From UBA1181 sp963654355 (GTDB lineage Bacteria; Bacteroidota; Bacteroidia; Bacteroidales; Paludibacteraceae): a stretch of 7,174 nt of DNA. The position numbers and the translations under genes were made by a program. A model generated the notes under the pieces. It ran no database searches. It worked only from the letters and a program-made list of their open reading frames with translations, and was not told the origin of the DNA. Positions 1-5,864 of the stretch are shown here, one piece after another (position 1 is the stretch's first letter; each line of letters starts with the position of its first letter). Location of the stretch: NCBI GenBank assembly GCA_963654355.1, contig CAVKBM010000091.1, forward strand, positions 1-7,174, written 5' to 3'.

Positions 1-256
1 AGAGACTGCGCTCACGGTTGAGCTTGGGAATGTAGAACTCGCGCTTTTCCTTCTTATTCCTGTCTTTGACGAAAGTAGGCGAGGTGAATATGAAACGGAG
101 TTCCTCTACTTGCTCCAACTCTTTCTTCAATGCCTCAAAAGCATAGATGGAGAATGAAGCGGCTGCAATAGACACACTACTATGAGTGGACAGCCTTTCT
201 TTGAGGTCGTCTATGACACGTTCACTAATGTTGTTAATACATTTATAATTTTCCAT
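1..256 (-). CDS. Partial N-terminus of a helicase-related protein with a PLD-like leading domain
   Basis: This is an open frame of 85 codons that starts at ATG (254-256) and runs off the left edge without a stop. The product begins MENYKCINNISERVIDDLK, followed by a small-residue/hydrophobic stretch (VSIAAASFSIYAFEALKKEL, about residues 28-47), then LRFIFTSPTFV (about 54-64) and a basic segment ending KLNRERSL. From memory of the family, this pattern resembles the start of large (about 1000-residue) Bacteroidales SNF2/DEAD-type helicase-related proteins. In these a phospholipase D-like domain precedes the helicase core, and they often lie beside type III-like methyltransferase and restriction genes. 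The helicase motifs lie outside the window, so the assignment rests only on the N-terminus. A short AGGA (minus strand, 259-262) lies very close to the start. The strong terminator after the guanylyltransferase gene suggests separate transcription. The frame could also be an unrelated PLD-like protein. Confidence 0.65.
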   Translation of the reverse strand, partial: MENYKCINNISERVIDDLKERLSTHSSVSIAAASFSIYAFEALKKELEQVEELRFIFTSPTFVKDRNKKEKREFYIPKLNRERSL

Positions 257-443
257 ATTCCTGTTTTCCGTGATTCTGTGTAAGTGTGATTTAGCGTTTA
301 GTTATTTCATTTTTCTAAATAGTCTGACATAATAAGATTTCCTTTGTTTTTTGGGTAAAGTTAGTTAAAAATTCGCATTGTTGGGTAACCTTCTTGTTTC
401 ATTCATAATGAACAGTATCTATTTTTCTTAGGACTTTTTTTTC

Positions 444-475
444 AAAAAAAATGCCCTAAACCATCGTTCAGGGCA
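444..475 (-). terminator. Rho-independent terminator of the mannose-1-phosphate guanylyltransferase gene
   Basis: Read on the minus strand, a stem of TGCCCTGAAC pairs with GTTTAGGGCA around a GATG tetraloop (10 bp with one G-U). Eight T residues (plus-strand A run 444-451) follow directly. It begins about 25 nt past the guanylyltransferase stop codon and should insulate that gene from the helicase-related gene further left. Confidence 0.9.
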
Positions 476-499
476 CTTCTTTTGTCTATAGGACATACA

Positions 500-1579
500 C
501 TAAATGTACTCTTTGCCAATCTTCACCTGTGTGTCATTTACAAACTGGCGAATCTTCTGTTCTTCCGATTTAGGACAGATCAACAATACGTTGTCGGTCT
601 CGGCTACGATATAACCGTCCAACCCTTGAAGAACGGCCAACTTTCCCTCTGGCATCGCTACAACATTGTCTTTACTGTCGTAATATAACGCCTTACATTT
701 CAATGTGGCATTCTGCTCTTCATCCTTTGGTGAATGGTCGTATATAGAACCCCATGTGCCAAGATCCGACCAGCCGAAGTCTGCCGACAAAACATCTACA
801 TTTGTTGCTTTCTCCAAAATAGCGTAGTCGATAGAGATGTTGGTGCATGATTTATAGATTCTGTCAATAAACATTTGCTCGTCAGGGGTGTTATAAAAAC
901 ATTTGCCCGTGCGGAACTTGTTGCTCATCTCGCCCATATACTGGTCGAATGCATCCATGATTGTCTTCACGTTCCATATAAACATTCCCGAGTTCCATAA
1001 AAATTCACCGCTTTCCAAGAAAACTTTCGCCAACTCTGCATTGGGCTTCTCCGTAAAGGTTTTTACTTTAAACAAATTGTCGTCGGTCAATTTTTCAGCA
1101 ATCTGAATGTATCCATAGCCCGTCTCTGGTCTGTTTGGCTTTATTCCCATCGTGAGTATCTCATCGTGGTCTTTCGTGTAGTCTAAAGCCAATTTTGCTA
1201 CTCGCACAAACTCATCCTCTTTCAAAACAAGATGGTCTGATGGCGCTACGATTACATTCGCCTGCTCGTTCATCGCTTGAATTTTATTCATCGCGTATGC
1301 TATGCATGGAGCTGTGTTGCGACGTGCGGGCTCCAAAAGAACCTGTCGGTCTGTAATCTCTGGCAACTGCGTCAGAATTAAATCTTTGTATTGGTTGTTC
1401 GACGCAATGTATATGTTCTCCTTTGGAATAAACTTTGAAAAACGGTCGAACGTCATTTGTAACAAGGAACGACCAGTTCCGAAAAAGTCCAAAAATTGCT
1501 TAGGCTTCTTTTCTGTGCTGAATGGCCAAAAGCGACTGCCAACTCCGCCGGCCATGATTACGCAATAGTTATTTTTCAT
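500..1579 (-). CDS. manC: Mannose-1-phosphate guanylyltransferase (GDP-mannose synthesis)
   Basis: This cytoplasmic nucleotidyltransferase makes GDP-mannose from mannose-1-phosphate and GTP, feeding capsule, O-glycan and GDP-fucose synthesis. The 359-residue product carries the family landmarks. The nucleotide-binding signature GGVGSRFWP...KPKQF spans residues 11-29. EPARRNTAP is at 83-91, APSDH at 112-116, PETGYGYI at 151-158, FTEKP at 175-179, WNSGMF at 195-200 and FGWSDLGTW at 268-276. The length fits the single-domain form found in Bacteroidetes, and there is no C-terminal cupin phosphomannose isomerase domain as in the bifunctional enterobacterial or Pseudomonas enzymes. The start MKNNYCVIMAGG places the signature at the usual distance from the N-terminus. 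A terminator follows the stop and a candidate promoter lies about 80 bp upstream, so it appears monocistronic. It is not inside a visible polysaccharide cluster, which fits a housekeeping copy. The symbol manC is by function; other names are in use. Confidence 0.95.
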   Translation of the reverse strand: MKNNYCVIMAGGVGSRFWPFSTEKKPKQFLDFFGTGRSLLQMTFDRFSKFIPKENIYIASNNQYKDLILTQLPEITDRQVLLEPARRNTAPCIAYAMNKIQAMNEQANVIVAPSDHLVLKEDEFVRVAKLALDYTKDHDEILTMGIKPNRPETGYGYIQIAEKLTDDNLFKVKTFTEKPNAELAKVFLESGEFLWNSGMFIWNVKTIMDAFDQYMGEMSNKFRTGKCFYNTPDEQMFIDRIYKSCTNISIDYAILEKATNVDVLSADFGWSDLGTWGSIYDHSPKDEEQNATLKCKALYYDSKDNVVAMPEGKLAVLQGLDGYIVAETDNVLLICPKSEEQKIRQFVNDTQVKIGKEYI

Positions 1580-1655
1580 TTTGCCTTTTAGTATTATTAG
1601 GTAAATGTTTTTTATTCTCTGTTTATTAACGTATCACTACAAACTAAACGTATTG

Positions 1656-1663
1656 CAAAGATA
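1656..1663 (-). promoter_or_regulatory. Candidate Bacteroidetes -7 element for manC
   Basis: The minus strand reads TATCTTTG, an exact match to the Bacteroidetes -7 consensus TAnnTTTG. It lies about 77 bp upstream of the manC ATG, giving an inferred leader of roughly 70 nt. No clear TTTG -33 box is visible at the usual distance, so the call rests on the -7 match alone. Confidence 0.5.
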
Positions 1664-1710
1664 TGTTTTTCTTGCTTTATTTACTTTTTTTAGAATTGCT
1701 TTTTGTCAAA

Positions 1711-1759
1711 TCCTGTGAAATGTTAATGATTCTAAATATTTATTAAGTCTTGTGAAATG
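1711..1759. repeat. Pair of 12-bp direct repeats, TCYTGTGAAATG
   Basis: TCCTGTGAAATG at 1711-1722 and TCTTGTGAAATG at 1748-1759 agree at 11 of 12 positions, with starts 37 bp apart. They lie between the two candidate divergent promoters. They may be a regulator-binding pair or chance in A/T-rich DNA; nothing in the window identifies a cognate regulator. Confidence 0.3.
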
Positions 1760-1804
1760 CTTGCTTTCCTTGTCTTGAAAAGTGCCTTTTATGGTCTTAT
1801 TTTG

Positions 1805-1835
1805 GTTGTTTGATATGTAAGTTTGACTACTTTTG
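1805..1835 (+). promoter_or_regulatory. Candidate Bacteroidetes promoter for the AsmA-family gene
   Basis: TACTTTTG at 1828-1835 matches TAnnTTTG exactly. GTTG at 1805-1808, 19 bp upstream, matches three of four bases of the TTTG -33 box. A start just downstream would give a leader of roughly 80 nt before the ATG at 1923. The leader is purine/A-rich without a strong Shine-Dalgarno, as is usual in this phylum. Confidence 0.5.
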
Positions 1836-1922
1836 CGTTAACATTACAAATAGATGTTTTCTAAGGATTGAGAGAGAAAATAATTTGAAAATAAATTAAT
1901 AATGTCTAATTGTTAGATAGTT

Positions 1923-4766
1923 ATGAAAGTAACGAAAATTTTAAAAGTCGTCGGCATCGTCGTAGTTGTCTTTATTGCGGCATTGCTGATTATTCCTGCG
2001 CTTTTCAAGGATAAGGTGAAGGATGTGATCGTATCGCAAGTCAGTTCAATGCTGAATGCGGAGCTTTATTTAGGTGATTTCTCGCTCGGTTTTTTCTCAA
2101 ATTTCCCTCATGCGACTCTCTCAGTCGAAAATTTCGGCATTGTCAACGCCGAGCCTTTCGCAGGTGACACTTTGGTCAATGTGGGTGAGTTAGATGTCGT
2201 CATCAACTTAGGTAGTCTCTTTTCTGGAAACTACGAAATCAATAAAGTTGCCCTCATCAATCCTTCTGCGCATGTCAAGGTCAACGCCGACAGCATCGCC
2301 AACTGGGATATTATGAAATCCGATACAACCACCGTAGAGGAGGCTGAAGTAACCGAAGAGTCTTCTTCCCTAAACCTTAGTCTCAACACGGTCTCTATAG
2401 AAAACTTGAAAGTTTCTTACGAAAGTGTGCCAGACAGCATGACGGCTACCGTCGACGGATTGAATCTCAATCTTGGAGGCGACATTGCTATGGATTTGCA
2501 AACGTTGGTCAACATTGATGAGCTGAAGTTGTTAATTGATAAGGTGGTTTATCATGATAATTCTTCTTCTGATATGGTGGCTACGTTGGAAAAAATTGAT
2601 TTAGATTTTAATGGCACTGTCAGTGATCATGTTTCTCAATTGAAACTGTTATTGAATGTGGATTCTACTTCTTTGAGTATGGGGGGCATTCCTTACTTGA
2701 CAAAAGCCAAGGTTGCGTCGGATGTCAAAATGGAGGCTGACTTAGATAATAATAAGTACACATTCGGTGATAATAGTGTGAGCCTCAATGAGATAGTCGC
2801 AAATTTTGCGGGCTATGTACAGTTGGTCGACTCTACGAAGACGGATATGGACTTGACGCTAAGCACTCCTTCGATTGACTTCAAGCAGATCCTTTCTTTG
2901 ATTCCAGCTATCTATGCGAATGATTTCGCCTCGCTTCAGACTTCTGGCGAAGTTTCGTTGTCTGCAACTGCTAAAGGAGTGTTAGTGGGCGACACGTTAC
3001 CTGCTATCGACGCTAAATTGTCTGTTGCGAACGCAATGTTTAAATATCCCGATTTGCCTGGAGCTGTTTCCGATATTAATATAGAGGCTAATGTTACAAA
3101 CCCTGGAGGTGCTACTGATTTGACAGTCGTTTCTGTGCCTAAATTCAGTTTCAAGATGATTGATAATCCTTTTGCTTTGACTTTCAACTTGAAAACTCCA
3201 ATTTCAGACCCTGACTTTGCCGCCACCGCCAACGGCTCTCTCAATTTTGACAATCTTTCAAAGGTACTTAAGTTGCAGGATATGAATTTGAAAGGTTTCT
3301 TAACTGCTGCTTTGAAAGCCAATGGGAAAATGTCCTTCATTGATCAAGAAAAATACGAACTCTTTAATATTGCAGGTGATTTGAATCTGTCTGATTTCGT
3401 TCTGAACATGAACTCTTTAGACTATGATGTGAATGTCAACAAGGCAAACCTGAATTTTTCTTCTGAAAACTTGTCTGTTGATGCTGCTTTGGTTTTGGGT
3501 GAAAGCGACCTTTCTCTCAAGGGAAAACTTCAGCATTTCATCCAATATGCTATGCGTGGCGAAACTATCAAGGGTGCTTTGAATGTAACTTCTAAAAAGT
3601 TGAATGTCACACAGTTGATCGGTGCTGACAATTCTTCTTCTCAGTCTTCCGACGCTGCTACAGACGAAAATACAGAATCTACTTCAGAATCTTCTTCCGT
3701 GGCTATACCAAACAACATTGATTTCGCTCTGAATGTTGGTGTAGACGAAATACTCTACGATGCTATCAATTTGAAAAACGTGAAAGGGGTTGTTAATGTG
3801 AAGAATGCCATCGCTAAAATAGAAACTTTGTCCGCTAATACAATGGGGGGCTCTGTTGTCATCAATGGTGAATACAATACCCAGGACACTTTGAACCCTG
3901 TTGTTGATGTGAATATGAATGTGAAAGATATGACTATCTCAGAAGTGTTCACTTCCGTTGCCACGGCGAATAAAATTGCTCCTGTCTTATCGGATGCCGA
4001 CGGTCAATTCTCTTTGAATATGCGTTTCGCTTCCAATATGGATGCTTCTCTTTCTCCTGTGTTGAATACGGTCAACGCTAAAGGAAATTTCTCTTCAAAG
4101 GATATTTCGATTAAGAATGTAAAAGCCTTCAATGCTTTGGCGGAAAAAACGGGAATTGACCTTTTGAAAAAGCCTAATTTGAAGGACATTAACATTGCGT
4201 TTGTTGTTAAAGACGGTCGTTTGAACATTGACCCATTCCAAACAATCATTTCAAACACAACATTCAATTTCTCGGGTTCGTCTGGTTTGGATCAGACTTT
4301 GGATTATGTGGCTAACATTCAACTGCCTCAGAATATTTCTAAAGCTATTGATTTGGCTTTTGATATGAACATTGGTGGTACGTTCTCAAATCCGAAGATT
4401 ACCTTTGGTGCTTCTTCTCAGAAGGATCAAGTTACGGAGAAGGTTACTGAGGTGATCGACAAAGCCAAGGAGAAGGCTATTGCCGCGGCCAAAGAGCAGA
4501 AAGAGAAGCTGATTGCTGCGGCTCAGACACAACGTGAGAAATTGGTGGCTGCGGCTCAGGAAAATTCTGACAAAATTGTAGCTAAGGCTCAAGCGGAAGC
4601 CGACAAGGTGTCAAATCCTCTCAAAAAAGCTGCTGCTCAGGCTGCCGTAAAAGCAGCGAAGAGTGAAGGTGCAAAGTTGGTTTCCGAGGCTGAGGCATCA
4701 GGTGACAAGTTGGTTTCTGAGGCGGAAAAACAAGGAAATGCTCTAGTTGAAGCCGCATCAAAATAA
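1923..4766 (+). CDS. AsmA-family envelope protein with an 11-residue-repeat C-terminal tail
   Basis: The 947-residue product has one N-terminal membrane anchor (about residues 8-28) after a short basic leader. The rest is therefore predicted to be periplasmic. An AsmA-type N-terminal region follows (about 30-130), then a long stretch of alternating beta-strand-like sequence typical of the repeating beta-groove fold. An AsmA C-terminal-type segment lies at about 721-803, with GNFSSKDISIKNV, then KDGRLNIDPF and a GSSGLDQTLDY turn. AsmA, TamB and YhdP relatives are linked to phospholipid transport and outer-membrane homeostasis; a lipid-handling role here is inferred from the family. Two acidic Ser/Thr-rich linkers (about 132-150 and 569-592) split the body. 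Residues 838-947 form an Ala/Lys/Glu-rich helical tail of about ten 11-residue units. The start is the only Met that precedes the anchor. The gene seems to be transcribed alone, and its exact partner or substrate cannot be read from the sequence. Confidence 0.88.
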   Translation: MKVTKILKVVGIVVVVFIAALLIIPALFKDKVKDVIVSQVSSMLNAELYLGDFSLGFFSNFPHATLSVENFGIVNAEPFAGDTLVNVGELDVVINLGSLFSGNYEINKVALINPSAHVKVNADSIANWDIMKSDTTTVEEAEVTEESSSLNLSLNTVSIENLKVSYESVPDSMTATVDGLNLNLGGDIAMDLQTLVNIDELKLLIDKVVYHDNSSSDMVATLEKIDLDFNGTVSDHVSQLKLLLNVDSTSLSMGGIPYLTKAKVASDVKMEADLDNNKYTFGDNSVSLNEIVANFAGYVQLVDSTKTDMDLTLSTPSIDFKQILSLIPAIYANDFASLQTSGEVSLSATAKGVLVGDTLPAIDAKLSVANAMFKYPDLPGAVSDINIEANVTNPGGATDLTVVSVPKFSFKMIDNPFALTFNLKTPISDPDFAATANGSLNFDNLSKVLKLQDMNLKGFLTAALKANGKMSFIDQEKYELFNIAGDLNLSDFVLNMNSLDYDVNVNKANLNFSSENLSVDAALVLGESDLSLKGKLQHFIQYAMRGETIKGALNVTSKKLNVTQLIGADNSSSQSSDAATDENTESTSESSSVAIPNNIDFALNVGVDEILYDAINLKNVKGVVNVKNAIAKIETLSANTMGGSVVINGEYNTQDTLNPVVDVNMNVKDMTISEVFTSVATANKIAPVLSDADGQFSLNMRFASNMDASLSPVLNTVNAKGNFSSKDISIKNVKAFNALAEKTGIDLLKKPNLKDINIAFVVKDGRLNIDPFQTIISNTTFNFSGSSGLDQTLDYVANIQLPQNISKAIDLAFDMNIGGTFSNPKITFGASSQKDQVTEKVTEVIDKAKEKAIAAAKEQKEKLIAAAQTQREKLVAAAQENSDKIVAKAQAEADKVSNPLKKAAAQAAVKAAKSEGAKLVSEAEASGDKLVSEAEKQGNALVEAASK
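4434..4763 (+). repeat. Degenerate 33-bp (11-residue) tandem repeats in the AsmA-family gene
   Basis: About ten units of 11 codons encode the C-terminal tail, with rough consensus x-E/D-K-L-V-A-A-A-Q/E-x-x. Examples are KEKLIAAAQTQ (860-870), REKLVAAAQEN (871-881), GAKLVSEAEAS (916-926) and GDKLVSEAEKQ (927-937). The Lys at unit position 3 recurs at 840, 851, 862, 873, 884 and 895. It then shifts by one residue after a 12-residue unit (904-915) and recurs at 918 and 929. The period suggests a hendecad coiled coil or an amphipathic lipid-binding helix. Confidence 0.85.
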
Positions 4767-4771
4767 AAAAC

Positions 4772-4793
4772 CTCTACGATTGATTTCGTAGAG
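4772..4793 (-). terminator. Hairpin after the AsmA gene, terminator-like only on the minus strand
   Basis: CTCTACGA and TCGTAGAG form a perfect 8-bp stem with a 6-nt loop, 5 bp past the AsmA stop codon. On the plus strand it is followed by A residues, so it is not a canonical terminator for the AsmA gene. On the minus strand it is followed by G and then six T. It may stop antisense transcription or protect the AsmA mRNA 3' end. Confidence 0.45.
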
Positions 4794-4817
4794 AAAAAAA
4801 ATAATTCCGTAAATTTG
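4785..4817 (+). promoter_or_regulatory. Candidate Bacteroidetes promoter for cvfB, overlapping the AsmA terminator
   Basis: TAAATTTG at 4810-4817 matches the -7 consensus TAnnTTTG exactly. TTCG at 4785-4788, 21 bp upstream, matches three of four bases of the TTTG -33 box. The -7 element runs 3 bp into the left arm of the hairpin at 4815-4849. Transcription would be expected to start at roughly 4822-4826, giving a leader of about 65 nt before the cvfB ATG at 4889. Confidence 0.5.
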
Positions 4818-4860
4818 CGGAGGCGATGTGTTAATTGTCGCCTCCGCAATTTTCTTTATT
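4815..4860 (+). terminator. Strong intrinsic terminator between the AsmA gene and cvfB
   Basis: TTGCGGAGGCGA (4815-4826) pairs perfectly with TCGCCTCCGCAA (4838-4849), a 12-bp G/C-rich stem with an 11-nt loop. A T-rich tail follows (TTTTCTTTATTGCTTTTTT from 4850). It is properly oriented to end the AsmA transcript and lies about 30 nt upstream of the cvfB ATG. Confidence 0.8.
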
Positions 4861-4888
4861 GCTTTTTTCAAGAATTAATTCTGTTTTT

Positions 4889-5785
4889 ATGAATGTAGGT
4901 AAGATAAATAATATGACAGTGGTTTCAACTGCCGATCGTGGAATAACGGTCGAAGAGATGGATACGCACGAGACGCTGTTCATTCCAAACCGTAACGTGA
5001 AAGGTGAGCCTGAAGAGGGAGACGAGGTAAAGGTCTTTGTCTATCCTGATGCTAAGAGTGAAATCGTAGGTAGCACTTTCCTCCCGTACGCTGTCGATGG
5101 TGAATTTGATTTTTTAACGGTAAAACAGGTCAATTCGTACGGTGCTCTGCTTGACTGGGGGATAGATCGCGATTTGTTCCTACCTAATCGGCATCAGACA
5201 TCTAAAGTGCGTGAGGGTCGCGCCTATTTGGTGTATGTCCACTATGATGAAAAGTCTCAACAGATGATTGCCTCAATGCTTTTGGAAGATTATCTGTCAA
5301 AGGATTTTCCTCCATACCAGATGAATGATGAGGTGGATATTCTTGTGATGAAAGAGACTGACTTAGGCTATCAAGTCATTGTAGACGACAAATATTTTGG
5401 TTTGGTTTACCGTAACGAAGTGTTCGAGCATGTTGATTTTGCTATGCGCACTGTTGGTTACATCAAAAATGTTCGAGAGGACGGCAAAATAGACGTCGCT
5501 CTTCAGCCTCAAGGATACAAAGTGGTTGATGAGTTGTGCGGTCAAGTAATCGAGGCTCTACAGAAAAGTAACGGCTTCCTCCCTTATAATGACAAAACCG
5601 ACTCTGAGGTCATCTACAACACGTTCGGATGTAGCAAGAAGAGTTTTAAGAAAACCATCGGAACGCTCTATCGTCAACATGCCATTGTCATTACTGATAA
5701 TGGTATTCGTCTTACCTCTAATGAAGAAAAGAGCAAAGGGAAGAGGGAAGAGTGTCGGTATAAGGAAAATAAAAGAAGATTTTGA
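4889..5785 (+). CDS. cvfB: CvfB-family S1/winged-helix RNA-binding protein
   Basis: The 298-residue cytoplasmic protein has the CvfB layout: three S1-like OB-fold modules (about 1-62, 70-133 and 143-207) and a C-terminal winged helix (about 213-277). Recognisable pieces are MNVGKINNMTVV at the start, VNSYGALLDWGIDRDLFLP in the second S1 module, DLGYQVIVDDKYFGLVYRNE in the third, and FGCSKKSFKKTIGTLYRQ in the winged helix. In Firmicutes CvfB is an RNA-binding factor that affects virulence gene expression; the role in Bacteroidetes is largely unknown. The start at 4889 was chosen because it gives the family N-terminus. An in-frame TTG at 4835 would add 18 residues, but it lies within the terminator hairpin. 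The last 20 or so residues (278-298) form a basic tail that extends past the winged helix. The gene converges on dnaJ and shares its terminator. Confidence 0.9.
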   Translation: MNVGKINNMTVVSTADRGITVEEMDTHETLFIPNRNVKGEPEEGDEVKVFVYPDAKSEIVGSTFLPYAVDGEFDFLTVKQVNSYGALLDWGIDRDLFLPNRHQTSKVREGRAYLVYVHYDEKSQQMIASMLLEDYLSKDFPPYQMNDEVDILVMKETDLGYQVIVDDKYFGLVYRNEVFEHVDFAMRTVGYIKNVREDGKIDVALQPQGYKVVDELCGQVIEALQKSNGFLPYNDKTDSEVIYNTFGCSKKSFKKTIGTLYRQHAIVITDNGIRLTSNEEKSKGKREECRYKENKRRF

Positions 5786-5801
5786 TTCTATCAAATAAGT
5801 G

Positions 5802-5834
5802 AAAAAAAGGGCGGTGGTCAATCCATCGCCCTTT
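5802..5834. terminator. Bidirectional terminator between convergent cvfB and dnaJ
   Basis: AAAGGGCGGTGG (5806-5817) pairs with CCATCGCCCTTT (5823-5834), a 12-bp stem with one G-U and a 5-nt loop. On the minus strand it ends in seven T residues (plus-strand A run 5802-5808, partly in the stem), making it a good dnaJ terminator. On the plus strand only three T residues, themselves in the stem, end it, so it is probably weaker for cvfB. Confidence 0.85.
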
Positions 5835-5864
5835 CTATACATATCATTATTGAAAATCTGATAA

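Larger units (their letters stand above)
1580..1922. other. Divergent intergenic region between manC and the AsmA-family gene
   Basis: These 343 bp are strongly A/T-rich and contain no credible gene. They hold a candidate -7 element for each flanking gene (minus strand 1656-1663, plus strand 1828-1835), a pair of near-identical 12-bp direct repeats (1711-1722 and 1748-1759), and a weak A/T hairpin just before the AsmA start (1905-1917, TCTAA/TTAGA with a 3-nt loop). I see no riboswitch-like structure or structured RNA with confidence. Confidence 0.7.

Noticed and set aside
356..363. Possible -7 element TAACTTTA (minus strand) for the helicase-related gene
   Set aside because: It matches only part of TAnnTTTG and has no TTTG box at 19-21 bp upstream, so it is too weak to annotate.
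351..388. Repeated TTGGGTAA at 353 and 383
   Set aside because: Eight-base repeats 30 bp apart, without symmetry or context, are within chance for this region; there is no sign of an att site or CRISPR-like structure.
1905..1917. Small hairpin just before the AsmA start codon as a translational switch
   Set aside because: The stem is only five A/T-rich pairs with a 3-nt loop, too weak to call a regulatory RNA.
2936..3340. A 134-codon minus-strand open frame inside the AsmA gene
   Set aside because: It is fully antisense to a well-supported coding frame and has no domain or promoter.
4835..4888. Upstream in-frame TTG extension of cvfB by 18 residues
   Set aside because: The extension starts in the loop of the terminator hairpin and contains a non-homologous hydrophobic stretch. 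The ATG at 4889 gives the expected family N-terminus.
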